64,000 bases of DNA from Allium sativum. Taxonomy: Eukaryota > Streptophyta > Magnoliopsida > Asparagales > Amaryllidaceae. The notes below the pieces were generated by a model. It was not told the origin of the DNA. It searched no databases and saw nothing but the letters and a program-made list of their open reading frames with translations. The stretch covers positions 306,953,456 to 307,017,455 of the forward strand of contig CM060922.1 of assembly GCA_030737875.1 (NCBI GenBank), read 5' to 3'. This document shows positions 1-11,732 of the stretch, piece after piece. The position numbers and the translations under genes were made by a program. Numbering within the stretch: position 1 is the first letter of the stretch; every line of letters begins with the position of its first letter.

Positions 1-942
1 GCCTCTATTCCATGAAAGTCGGGATCGGACATCTCCAGATGATGAACGCGCATAAATGTGAGAGAATGGATACACAACCGCTCCGCATTACCTGGGATCG
101 TGGGTTGTTGTTGCTGCGGCTTCCAGCTCGGGTCGTACACATAGAGGAGAGGAGGTGCGGATCGGGATTTTCCAATTCAATCCGATTATGCTTGAAATCT
201 TTTGCTTTCTGCTCCTCACTGTTTTGGCTTGGTCAGAGATTGCCGATCCGATCCGGACTTTGAGTGCGTGTTGTTCTAGTCAGCATCCTTCATAATTAGT
301 CCTTTGTCTTTGTTTAGCCTAATTCACAAAGTAGGCTAACTGTTATACTCAAGGCTTTGTACGACAGGTCCATATTCTAAATTAAATAAGGAAATTCTTC
401 AATATATCCTACTTTTTAAAACTTATTTCATGCTTGTAAACTAATAATAAATATAATCTGCTTTGACCAACATAGTGCTGACTGCTGAGTTTGCAAGAAC
501 ACATTGGTTTTACTTGAAATTATGCTAGTTTACCCTTTTTGTATATTTGCAGTGTACACTACATCCTGACTGGCAATAGCGTTATTTCAGTCATGCAAAC
601 TTATAAAACCTTAAACAACATTCTTCCTTATGCTTGAACACCTTTGCCTAGCTTATTTGATGAGTTTTTCCCTATCGAGAAGGCATTGAATTGCTATAAG
701 GCAGCAACACAAGTTATTGCAAGCAACACTGAGAGGCTCCAATAAATGGCATTATGTTGCGAGGCAACACCGCAAGGGTGCTGCGAGGTAGCACCACCAA
801 GGCTGCTGCTACGCTTCAAAATGTTGGAACCTTATCCGCCGACCATCAAGAAATATTTATAGTCAAACACAACATAATGCATGGATTATCAAGATGGGAA
901 TAACGTCTTTTCTTTAGGTTATGACATAAGAGGATTATCAAT
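1..942. other. Unassigned 5' flank, no gene recognised
   Basis: No open frame here resembles a known protein. Around 690-830 there are several short GC-richer words of the gaggcaacaccgcaag type, which could be subterminal sequence of the CACTA element that follows. I could not identify its terminal repeat. A CACTA word at 557 is a single match and not convincing alone. Confidence 0.3.
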
Positions 943-3900
943 ATGGACAAAAGATGGATCAACTAACCATGGTTTTGTCAGTTTTGATTTTCAATTTTAT
1001 ATGTGTTACTATTAGGGTTGATTATCGATCCCTTTATGTGTCATAAAATGTCTGAAGAATGTAGGCAATCTATTCGGAAGTTTGTATATTAGTATGCAGA
1101 ACGAAAGGGAAATCCAAAAAAAAATATTTTCCCTTATACAAAATGTAGGAATCTTATCCACAAATCGCCAAGGGATGTCATATCACATTTGGTTTGTTTT
1201 GGAATTGACCCGACATATGATGTATGGATTTTTCACGGGGAGTCACGCCCTTTAGAAAGTGAAGGAGATGAAGTAACAGATACATTTAGAATGTATTTAG
1301 ACACACAAGTATGTGATGATGAGATGGAAATCATACTAACGTAGAATATGGGGTGGAGTCTAATGTAAGACAAGGGGTGGAGTTTAATGTAAGACATGGA
1401 GTATAGTCTAATGTAAGACATGAGGTGGAGATTAAGGAGATTATAGAAAATTCTGAAATTCCTTTGTACCCTGGTTGTGCAAGCCATATAAAGTTGTCGG
1501 CTACAATACTTCTTTACAAGGACAAAGCTTGAAATGGTGTATCTGATACAACATTTATAGAACTTCTTAAACTTCTAAAAGATAAGATGTCTACAGAAAA
1601 AATGCTTCCTGATTCAACATATGCAACAAAGAAGATGCTGAAATCATTTGGCTAGGCTATAGACAAATACATGCATGTGTAAATGATTGTTGTCTTTTTA
1701 GGAAAGAGCTCGCACATAGTGATTTTTGTCCGAAACGTCGAAAATCTCGTTGGAAAAAAACAAGATAAAGGAAGATGGAAAGCAAGCCAAAGTAGCCGGA
1801 AAGGTCTTGGGATACTTTCTAATAATACCACGACTAAAAAGAATGTTTATGTCCATAGAATCATCAGAGCAATTATTATGGCATAACAATCATAAGAGTG
1901 AAGGTGGTAAAATACGTCATCCAGTAGATTTTTCTCAGTAGGCTACTATTGATAGGACATATCCTTCCTTTGCATCCGGTTCACGAATTTAAGACTTTGT
2001 CTTACAAGTGATGGCTTTAATCCTTTTGGGGATTGGAACAGTAAATAGAGTTATTGGCCAGTATTTCTTGTTGCGTACAGCTTTGCTTCGTGGCTTTGTA
2101 TGCACAAAGATAAAATTATGTTATCTTTAATTCTTGGGCCACGACAACCAGGGAATGATATTGATGTGTATCCACAACCACTTATTGAAGATTTGAAAAA
2201 ATTATGGAATAAAGAGGTGAAGGCATATGATGCGTGCACTCGCAATGAATTTAGACTAAGTGCAATTTTATGCGGATGATAAGTGATTTTCCAGCTTATG
2301 GAAATTTAGCAGGTTGCACCGTAATGGGTAAGAAGACTTATCCTGTTTGTGGTGTTAATACATGCTCAATATGGTTACCATTTAGTAAAAAGTGTGCATA
2401 TTTAGGCCATAGGAGATTCCTTGATCCTAATCATGAATATTGCCAACGAAAAAACTTATTTGATGGAACCATAGAGAAAAGATGAAGGCCTCCAATACAA
2501 ACCGGTGATCAATTCTTTGATATTGTTAAAGATATTTACAATGATTGTGGAAAAAAATAAAAGGAGGAAGAAAAGAAAATAAGGAAAAGAAAAAGGGGAG
2601 ATGAGAAGAAAAAGGAAAGTCAAATATGGAAAAAGCAGTCTATTTTCTTTGTTTTGCCTTATTGGCTGGTATAATTTAAGTAGAAACATAATTGCTTCTT
2701 TTTCTATTACATAATCAGTACTTTATTATTAATTATGTGTAGTGTATATTTTCTTCGATAATTCGTTTGCGTCACAATCTAGACGTAATGCATGCTGGAA
2801 AAAATATTGGTAAAAGTGTTCATGTATTTTACTTGATATTAAAGGGAAATAAAAAATGTCATTAACTCACGTAAAGATCTAGAAGTACTGGGTACTAGGA
2901 AAAGTTACATCCCATAGACATGAGAAGCAAAGTATTACTCCAACTACTCCATGCACCTTAACTAATCCAGAAAAGGGGACCTTTTACAATAGAATGAAGA
3001 ATTTGAAAGTACCTAATGGGTATAGCTAAAATATTGGAAAATATTTTGCAAAAAAAAATAAATAAAGTCTGAAGTCACATGATTATCATGGGTTGATGCA
3101 ACAATTGTTGTCTGTATCACTAAGAGGACTTCTACCTAAAGGGACAAGGAATGCATTACTATGACTATGTTCTTTTTATAATGACATCTGACAAAGAGTG
3201 CTTGATAAAGATAAATTAGAATGCATCGAGAATCAGGTCGCATTAACACTATGCGATCTTAAGAGATATTTTTTTCCTTTTTTTGATATCATGATTCACC
3301 TGACAATACATTTAGCGAGGGAAACAAGAATTTGTGGACCAGTACAGTATTGGTGGATGTATCCATTTAAGAGGTAAAATTTGGTATTAGTACTTACAGT
3401 AATTAATAACATATGTGCTTATGCATATTCGTTATAGATACATGAGAACACTTAAGGGGTATGTTAAAAATCAAGCATGGCTTGAAGGGTGCATAGCCGA
3501 GTGCTATTCTGCTGATGAATGCATGAAGTATTGTGCTGTATATATTGATGGTGCATTAGAAGTCGAACGAAGGAAAAAAAGAATGAAGTGGAACAAAGTG
3601 ATTCCATACTTGAGAGGCGTCCTATTTCCAAAGGAAAACCTATGGTAGTTACTAAGGAGGTGATTGATGCTGCTCATCAATGTGTTGTTTAATACCAAGG
3701 AAGTGGAGCCTTATATAAAGTAAGCATTAGTTGAGTTTTATTATTTTGCGTGAAATAAATTAGATTTTGACTTGTATGTTTACATATATAGGATGCACAG
3801 CGAGGAGCTGAAACGTTTACATCCCCATCTTTCGCGAGATGATTTGGAACTTTCAAAGATGAATTCAGAGATTTTTAGTCATTGGTTTAGAAAAACGGTT

Positions 3901-4591
3901 AATAGTGTTATACATCTTTAAGATGGATAAGTTCGACATAGACGTGTATGTTATTGTGATTAGTCTTTATATAATTATATGCTTTTCCAGGTTAACGATG
4001 AAAGAAAAAAAATCTGATGTTAGCAAACTATTAATTTGGCTTTCACATGGACCCCACCATCAAGTTATATCTTATACTGGCTATATAATTAATGATCACC
4101 ATTTTCATAGCAGAGATAATGACAAATGTACACAAAATAGTGGTGTTTCCATTGACGTAAATACTGTTCGCTTAGACGGATCCATTGAGAAAGTGATATA
4201 TTACAGTGTTTTGAATGAGATTTTGTTGTTTTACTGTCGTCAGCTTCAGATTACTTTGTTTAAGTGTGATTGGGCAAATATTGATCGTGGGGTTAAGGTT
4301 GAAGATGGGTTTACGTTAGTCAATTTACATCAAGTCCAAAATCAATTTGCTAGCGATCCTTTCATCTTGGCAACGCAATCCGTACAAGTGTTCTTCTATA
4401 GAGAAAGTAGTTCTTCAAATTGGTATGTTGTGCTAAAAGCGCCTTTTAGAGGTTTTCATGAGTTGGAAATGCATGATGAGGAGGATGAGTCAACTAGCAG
4501 ACCAGTAGATGAGTCACTACTTGATGATAGAGATATCGATGATGGAGATGAAAGTTATATAAGAAAGGATTGTGATGGTATTTTCATATGA
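943..4591 (+). pseudogene. CACTA (En/Spm) TNP2-type transposase, decayed
   Basis: The conceptual translation, read across frames, follows the plant CACTA transposase in order. An N-terminal MDKRWIN start is at 943, followed by the DVWIFHGES block at about 1218. The block around 1470-2040 contains LYPGC, a run close to KVLGYFLIIPRLKRMFMS, and SDGFNPFG. FPAYGNLAG and GHRRFLDPNH follow at 2288-2440, HNLDVMH at 2775, MQQLLSVSLRGLLPK at about 3095, the GPVQYWWMYPFKR block ending at 3372, and YMRTLKGYVKNQAW after 3437. Intron positions still look right: 3373-3437 and about 3719-3792, plus one ending at 3990. Stops and frameshifts are many between 1500 and 2900, so no full protein can be made. In intact elements this protein binds and cuts the element ends in the nucleus. 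Confidence 0.88.
3991..4591 (+). CDS. Last exon of the CACTA transposase (DUF4216-like part), still open
   Basis: After a clear acceptor (tttccag at 3984-3990) about 200 codons stay open to a stop at 4589-4591. Recognisable parts are LIWLSHGP, TGYIINDHHFH, QNSGVSID, LFKCDWANIDRGVKVEDGFTLVN in segments, and a final NWYVVLKAP followed by an acidic tail rich in D and E. This matches the C-terminal region of CACTA transposases (DUF4216). The same frame can be extended upstream to 3905, but only by reading the intron from a GTG codon, so I place the exon start at the acceptor. The exon is much better preserved than the N-terminal half. It is unlikely to be expressed as a working protein because upstream exons are broken. 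Confidence 0.72.
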
Positions 4592-5096
4592 TGTACACAT
4601 CCTTTATTAATGATTGTGTTAAAACATAGTTGTATAACAATATAATCAAAAAATTACCATATAATCCAAATATTGTAGCATATAAGCATCCTTTATTAAT
4701 AATACGTGTGTGTAACGTAGATTTTATCATGAAAAAAGAACAACTGTTGTCTGTTTCAAAGTTGCAATAGAAAATTGGCAATCAGATGAAAGTTAGCGTA
4801 CCTCATCACTCACCTAATGCATTTATTCGTATATGATGTTCTAATCATTCATATATATATTTTACGATTTTTTTTCCAGGTTCCTCTATCAGTAGAAGAT
4901 AGTTGAACTTGAAGCATCAATAATTAAAATGGAGCAAAATCAAGGACAGGTAAATTATTAGAACTTTTGACAATGAAATCTGTTTTCGGTGCTACTGTTT
5001 GGTGCAGTCATTAACTATACTTGTTTATTGTGTCTTAGTTTTGCACTAAGAAGATTTAGCAGTTATCTCTCTTATTTGTAATTGAAATTAATTTAC
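4592..5096. other. CACTA 3' region, no clear gene
   Basis: AT-rich. A short acceptor-like stretch ending at 4880 is followed by an ATG at about 4930 (MEQNQGQ) and a possible donor. It could be the first exon of the second CACTA gene, but it is too short to support. Nothing else seen. Confidence 0.25.
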
Positions 5097-5579
5097 AAGG
5101 ACAAATTGTTTGAAAATTTTAACCATAAGGACAAGAGACTAAAAATTTATTCAAAAGGACAAAACATAGCCCAAATTTATTCAAAAGGACCAAACAAAGG
5201 ATTTTTTTCTAAAAAATTAAAAATAAATTTTTTTTTGCTGCTTTTAGGTATCAGTTTTGTATGTCTGTAGGTATTAGTTTGATCTCTGCAGTTAATAGGT
5301 AGCACTTTTGTGTGTCCGAAGGTATCAGTTTTTAGACTACAGCTGCAGAGAGCAAACTGATACCTGCAAACATACAAAAATGATACCTAGAATTTGGAAA
5401 AAAAAATATTATTATTTTTAGTTAAAAAAAGTTTAATTTTTTAATTTAAAAAGACTATTTTAATTTAAAAAAAACTATGTGTATTGTCCTTTTGAATAAA
5501 TTTGGGCTATATTTTGTCCTTCTAAATAAATTTTTAGTCTCTTGTCCTTATGGTTAAAATTCTCAAACAATTTGTCCTT
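5097..5579. mobile_element. Foldback (MITE-like) element of about 483 bp
   Basis: The two ends are inverted copies. AAGGACAAATTGTTTGA begins the left arm, and its reverse complement closes the right arm at 5579. The arms stay alignable for at least 95 bases, through ACCATAAGGACAAGAGACT and the TTTATTCAAAAGGAC words. A second inverted pair lies inside: ggtatcagttttgtatg near 5248 against catacaaaaatgatacc near 5390. So almost the whole element folds on itself. No coding capacity. I could not find a convincing target-site duplication, so the superfamily is open. Confidence 0.75.
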
Positions 5580-6596
5580 CACATTGTTTTCCTTTATTTG
5601 TAACCAGTTACTAAAATACATCATTTGGATGCCAAGTATTGTCTTTTACTATGCTTATTATTTTCCTTTGTTATTAAATTGAAGCCATATTAAACATGAA
5701 AATGGATGTAAATTAATTGTTATTCCTTATTAAACATAAACATGTACATCATCAGTTCTACTCTACTTAATTAATTAATTAATTAATTTCTTTTATTAAT
5801 CTCAGCCTCTTAATTATGTTTATCAATTACAACTCGATCATATTTAGGTTCAACCAGAACAAGAAATTGTCATCTCCTCAAATCTAATAGTAATCTGAAT
5901 CATGCGTGCTACTGCAAGAATTTTCTTTGTTGCATGATGAGAGATATGGATTTAAGTCCTTTTTATATCCATACAATTTTAGCGCTCAAATTTTCATCAT
6001 CCCAGCATCTAAAGCAATGTCTCGGTTATAAGAAACAAGAAGATATCATTAATCTTCTATAACCATTGTTTTCTAAATTCCTTTTGTTGATTAAATGTTA
6101 AGCATCTTTGTTGTCTGTTACATCTACTTAATCGTTGGAATAAACACTATTATGTCTTCCTTTTGGCTTTTTAATCTACTTTTCTCATTTATGGTTTAGA
6201 CTTCCATTTGCTATCATGCTTTAAAATGAGGTTCTGATGCTAATATTTCATATTATTTCCTTTTTAAGGTGGTTTGTTATGGTATTCAAGATGATATTGC
6301 TTTTCCAATAAAATAAATGGATAATGATGCTGTGTTTTAACATAATATATTGTGTACAAATTAGCTTGGAAATGCATCTGTGCTTCAGTATTGGTTGTGG
6401 GTTATATTTAACATGAACCAGCTTGCATATAAATAATAACTGTAAATTAAAATTTTAGATTAACCTTCATACAAATGATATATCAAAAAATTATTCATAT
6501 TTGTATTTAAAATTTATATTATACTCCTTAAGTAAGAAAAAATTCAGATAACTAAGTTATATTATTAAAATATATGAATATATGTTGTAAAAATAG
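5580..6596. other. AT-rich stretch with TTAA microsatellite, no gene
   Basis: Contains a TTAA/ATTA simple repeat at about 5766-5790 and otherwise AT-rich intron-like sequence. No open frame with recognisable similarity on either strand. It may still belong to the CACTA element. Confidence 0.3.
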
Positions 6597-7376
6597 TCAA
6601 AAATATATAATTTCGATTAATAAAATTTTCTTTGAGTCGACTGACCTACAATAGAAAACAAAAATAAAGTACAATGCAAGCTGAGTAAATATAAATAGCC
6701 AACTGAATTTAAGGATGCTTTCTGAAACAAAAATACTCAATTTTGTTGTGCGAAAGTTGCACAAATGCGCAAGCGCAATAAACAAAATCTAGATTTGCCA
6801 ATTGTACATCAATGAATCTAACATCAGTTATTCGATTACTCCAAAATAAAAGTAAATAACTTTAAAGAAGTAAATAAAGACACAGTATTTATACTGGTTC
6901 CACTATCATCTATGAGATAGTGTACATCCAGCACAAAAAAGGAGAGAGATTTTGTTCCACACAAGAAAGAGATATAAGAGATTAAAGATAAAAATTAACA
7001 TAATCAAGAACCTCAAATTAGGCTTAATAAGAAGAGACACTCCATTTGGGGATCGCTGGCTCCATACCAGGATAAGTATACAATGTAGTCTACCACTCAA
7101 TATATAACAAGTGAAAAAACTATGTGAGTCATCAATAAAATTACCAAGATATGGTAATAATTAATGAAGGAAAATTACAGAGGAAACAAGTGACGCAAAC
7201 ATAGCAAATAATTAATCAATTCTTTTACTTAGCAAAGATGGAAGAAAATAATCCCTGCATTAATTTCTTGGCCATCTCAGGCAAATGCAATCAATGCATA
7301 CCCATACTAAATATTTGCTTTCCATTTTGCATATTTTTTCCCCACAATTGCGATTTTGTATCACCAAAATTTAACA
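6597..7376 (-). mobile_element. Possible copia-type LTR, left end uncertain
   Basis: On the minus strand a purine-rich tract, CATCAAGGTGGAG (7389-7377), is followed directly by TGTTAAATTTTGG, the usual arrangement of a Ty1/copia polypurine tract and 3' LTR start. About 480 bases further along the minus strand is a TATAAATA box (6893-6886) after the word GAACCAG, as in copia LTR promoters. I could not find the other LTR end or any copia protein. About 41 bases of possible copia internal sequence separate it from the neighbouring element at 7418. Confidence 0.42.
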
Positions 7377-8096
7377 CTCCACCTTGATGCGAAATCACAT
7401 ACCTCCAACACCCCACCTGTAAAGGCGCGATTTTCGATGCCTCGAAAGTCATGTCATTTTTGAAAGAATTTAGAAGATGAGATAGAAAAGATATAACTAA
7501 TAGAATAGAAGAATAAGAAAATATCAGAATCTCACAGCGGAATTTTCACAAAATACATAATATATTACATAACCGGGTTTGATACATCATAGTACATCAT
7601 CATAATACATTACCATAGTACAACAGCATAATTATACATCATGACTAGGATAATACAGATACTTAAACTGGATACATAGTTATAGATATGCTACTAGACT
7701 GCTCTTGAGCTTAAACTTCATAAGGTTCCACTTGCCTACCTGGACTATTTGTCTACTCATAATAATTACTATGAGTACCCAAGAGTTTAGGAAACAAAGA
7801 AAATAAACTCTGGGTCAGTCAGGGGACTGGTGTGAGTAATCACAGTTAAAAATATTGTAAACAAGGAAATAAGGAATAGGGTTTTCCAATTGGACAGATT
7901 CACTTACTTTAGAAATCTTTAGACCAATCCATAACTAATATATGGATATTGACCCAAATATTCATTATATCAAAACATTTGATATTACGATAGTTTTTAT
8001 CAAATAAATAATCATCTAGTGAAACGCTTGCATCTCACGTTCACGTTTATAGTATAAAATTTAAAGGGTCCGTTTGGCAAGGTCCCTATTAAGTTT

Positions 8097-9229
8097 TAAA
8101 ATTAGGCTCACATCCGGTCCAATTTTTCATGTAAATTTAGTCCCTATTTTTCAAAAATACACTAAAAACAAAAAGAAAAAATCACGAAAATTCGTATTTA
8201 AATCAAACATGTAATCACCCAAAAAAACAGCTCGTAAAAAAAATCAAAAAATGCATCAAAATCAAAAAATACAATAAAACAATGAAAAATGCAGTAATTT
8301 GCATCAAATCATGCATATATTTGCAATACTTGCATTCATCTGTGCAAGTATTTCAAATGTTGAATTTGCGTTTTTTTTTTTTTTTTTTTTTTTTTTTGCA
8401 TACATGTATGCAAGGTAAACAGATTCTTGCATACAAGTGTGCAACAATCTTCAAGCAAAATTTTCGCTTCATGTTTTTACATGCAATACTTGCATACATG
8501 TGTGCAAGTATTTCAAATAGTCGCAAACATGTATGCAAGTTTTTAATTTAATTTCTGTGAACTTCTGTTAATATTTCTAGATTTTAGATTTTTTTTTTAC
8601 ATTGTAGCGCTTTTTTTCAAAAATATAAAGAAAAGGCGGAATAAAAAAAAGGGACAAAGTTTCCCATTCATTTCTGCCCCCTCAAATGAGCTGCCGCCTA
8701 ATAATTTTTGTCCCTTCCGCCTTCCACCTCCTTCCACTTCGCCTTTTCCATTTTTTCACAAAAAAAAGCGCTCTTGCATTAAAAAAAATTCTAAAATTTG
8801 GAAATATTCCCTCAGTCCACGCAAATAAAAAAAAAAATTCATACATGTATGCAACTATTTAAATACACATGCAAAAAAAACTGCAAACCTGCTGAATATT
8901 TGCATACAAATATGCTGCTATTCAGAATAGCTGCATAGTTGTATGCAGTAATGCGTTGAAAGGCAGAGGGCGTGACACTATGTGCATACAGAGTATGCAA
9001 CTATTTGAAATATGCGCATGTTTCCATGCATTTTACTGCATATTCCGCTGTTTAGTGTATTTTTTGATTTTGACTTGTTTATCGATTGTTTTTCCACATG
9101 ATTTTTTTGCGAGAACATGTTTTATTTAATAATGAATTTTCATGATTTTTTTATTTTTTATACTTTTTTATTGTTTTTGAAAAATAAGGACCTAATTTAC
9201 ATGAAAAGTTAGACCGGATGTGAGCCTAA
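8097..9229. mobile_element. Foldback element of about 1.1 kb with palindrome array
   Basis: Left arm TTAGGCTCACATCCGGTCC (8102 on) is mirrored by the right arm ending GGATGTGAGCCTAA (9229). The arms remain alignable for well over 100 bases. TTAAGTTT occurs directly outside both ends (8089-8096 and 9230-9237), a possible 8-bp target duplication, though the left end then carries five extra bases (taaaa). The interior holds many degenerate copies of a GCATAC-ATGTATGC palindrome and a poly-T run at about 8372-8397. No protein. Confidence 0.7.
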
Positions 9230-9249
9230 TTAAGTTTCGTTTTAGGGAT

Positions 9250-9900
9250 GTGTGCCTAATTTTCACAAATCTAAAATCGCAGAGCGCGTATTGGAGATCG
9301 GATTCCTACAGACAAGGTAGGGGAGCACCTGCCGATCAGTGTACTCTAGAGAGGATACACTGGGGTTCAACAAGAACGTCTTGCAACCCGGCCTCACATG
9401 ACCGTCCACTCATTTAGCTTGAGTGTAACGAATATATTACCACCTCCACGGTTGGGATCAGCAACCGATACCGAACGATGCAGCAGTGAAAAAAGAGATG
9501 AGAAAACAAAAGGAATTTTTTTAGATGGTGATAATACACCCTGCTTGGGTATGACCCAACTAGCCATGCTGCCTTGCCCGATTTTTTGTCATTTCCTGGT
9601 TGTGAGGCTAGAGGCTACGTTGTCTTCTGGAACACCTGTCCACTGTTCGCTTTGAATGCTACATCGTCAAATCCGTAATCACATATCGATTATACAAATA
9701 CACTCTGGGTGTAAAATAAAGAGAAGTTACCTTCTCCCCACCAACTTGGTATATTCGTAAAACTAACGGCGTGACCGTTGGAAATACTCCGTTAGACATT
9801 GTCCATTCAAGTTGTCCTGGGACTGGACAAACCGAATGCACTATTCTGTAAAAATAGCTCTTTCATATCTCCGTCTTCAATTATCTTCAATTATCTCTGA
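9250..9900 (-). repeat. Conserved LTR module shared with family B (reverse orientation)
   Basis: Read on the minus strand, this stretch matches the plus-strand B LTRs piece by piece. The words include the GTGGACGGTCATGTGAGGC block, TTGCAAGACGTTCTTGTTGA, CCAACCGT, GGAAATGACAAAAA and GAAGACGGAG. It lies inside the 3' LTR above and shows that this element is a diverged relative of the B array at 46-61 kb. Confidence 0.75.
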
Positions 9901-10130
9901 CACGTGGCGTATAAATCGAATCAAAGTGGTATAAATTCCGGTCACTTCGAAACGATTAACTTGATGTCTTTTTAGAGGTAAACGATGATGTCAACTATAG
10001 TTTGATTAATTCATTCCATATATCCTTTAAATCATAAGCTTTGACTAAACAGAATAGCATATCTCTGTATTGTTTAAAATCTGGATATTTGACTGTCTTC
10101 TGTAATCAACTACACACAGCATTTATTTAT

Positions 10131-10153
10131 ATAACCCGAAGGCACGTGCTTCG
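10131..10153. other. GC-rich hairpin, possibly a Helitron end
   Basis: CGAAG at 10137-10141 pairs with CTTCG at 10149-10153 around GCACGTG. Similar cacgtgcttcgcac words occur at ends of plant Helitrons. No TC start or CTRR end could be fixed, so this is only a suggestion. From here to 11500 I see nothing else beyond AT-rich LTR-like or inserted sequence. Confidence 0.22.
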
Positions 10154-11504
10154 CACACGACAATTTATACAGTAATGTTAGTTCGTTAATTACGACAAAT
10201 AATTGGTAATCAGTACCTTTTTCTCTCTTAAAAATATATTTAAATCGTCGTTTATTTTCTAAATACATGGTTATCAATTTAAACCGATTAAATCGCCGAT
10301 CAGATATTTTTAATTACTAGGTTATGGATCACTTGTCAAATTGAAAATCCACACTATGGAATTATCATTCCATTTCCTCTTTATACTTAACAAGTTATTT
10401 ATTTAGTTGTTATGTATATAATTATTTTATACTTTTAAAATTTCTCTTTTACTTTCTTTTTAAATTACTACTTCTTTGTAATGTAAATCTCCTTGGCCCA
10501 ATTATAACTCGGCTTGCTTGCACCTCTTCTTGATTTCCTTTCGAATTTGGCCCTGTATCTCTTGGCATGTCTCCTCTTTTGTTTTTAATTTACTTCTAAT
10601 TTGTTTTTTTATTTAAATTAAAACAAACTGGGCTCAGGCTATAGCCTAAAAGCCAGACCCACTTAAATAGTGCCCGCCTTATTTCTTTAAACAGTTATTC
10701 TTATATATAAAATTACACTTTCAAAGAAATCTTTTATTTATTTTCTTTCCTTTACGTATTTTCTACTTCCTTGCATCTTTCATTTTTTATATTATACGTT
10801 TTATTTCTGGCAAGGTTATAGATCGCCAACCATATGATCAACAGATCAAAGCCGCAGATGTATTCAAGTACACAGTTCAGTGCATGGTTATGTGCACTGC
10901 TCCATGTGCACATACTCATAGTCGTTGACTGATACTTGGCCACCGCGACATCACTCGCAACTTCCATCACCACACAACATCAACCCCGTCTAACATAATT
11001 AGCCTTTTTCGTCCTCTCCTCAAATCTGCCCTTCACGACTTAACTACCCGAAACCCGTTAGCAAACCCCTAGCACCAAATCACATCGTACTGCCAACTCA
11101 TCTTTTTAATGGTTTCTACTGCTATGTCTGTTCTTCCTTTTCCTTTGCACCACGCCTTGCTTCTTTCATAAACAGAAGGGTTGCTAAGTCAATAAATAGA
11201 GATGTGGACTGACTACAACATTAGTACATACTGCATGTTCATATTTGGCAAGCACGCCCTCCTTCTCATTTCCTTCTAGATCCTAATCCATGCGTTTCTT
11301 TTGTTTTCCTTTTCCCTCACATCATTCTTGTTTTCCGGTAACACTTACCAACGCGTTCTAGTGCATACATGCACTCACATACTGTCAAACTTTTTACATT
11401 TCGATACGCTCAGACTTTTATATGTCTTATGTTTGTTTGACTTCAATGCTACATCTATGAACAAGCAAGCATTCTCCAGCTCCCTTACTGATTTCAGTGG
11501 GTTA

Positions 11505-11732
11505 AAATTTCTATTTACAGCGGTATATGGATTTCATACGAATTGGCAACTAATGGGTTTTTGGAACCATACTAAATGTATTTCACAGCATGCTCAATGT
11601 CTATGGACTGTGTCAGGGGATTTTAACGCAGTATCATATGATCAGGTTGGTCGTCCAAACGACAACAAAAATGCAGACCATGATACTTTCTTTTCCTTAC
11701 TATCTGCTCTAAAACGTTCTATATTTGTGTAG
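11505..11732 (+). pseudogene. LINE (L1-type) endonuclease fragment
   Basis: A frame open from about 11301 ends at 11732. Its last 75 codons read like part of an apurinic endonuclease domain of plant LINEs: TAVYGFH, then LWTVSGDFNAVSYDQVGR, then a FFSLLSAL helix. GDFN (about 11618-11630) is the catalytic signature of the endonuclease/exonuclease/phosphatase fold. Only this short piece is present, with no reverse transcriptase. Upstream codons (11301-11500) are not recognisable, and the frame start is a TTG, so I do not treat it as a gene. It lies inside the minus-strand LTR, so it was inserted or captured there. Confidence 0.62.

Noticed and set aside
553..570. CACTACATCC as the CACTA terminal repeat
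   Set aside because: No matching TAGTG end or subterminal repeats could be paired with it.
8353..8551. Frames across the poly-T run (poly-Lys or poly-Phe)
   Set aside because: Artefact of the homopolymer and of palindromic simple sequence.
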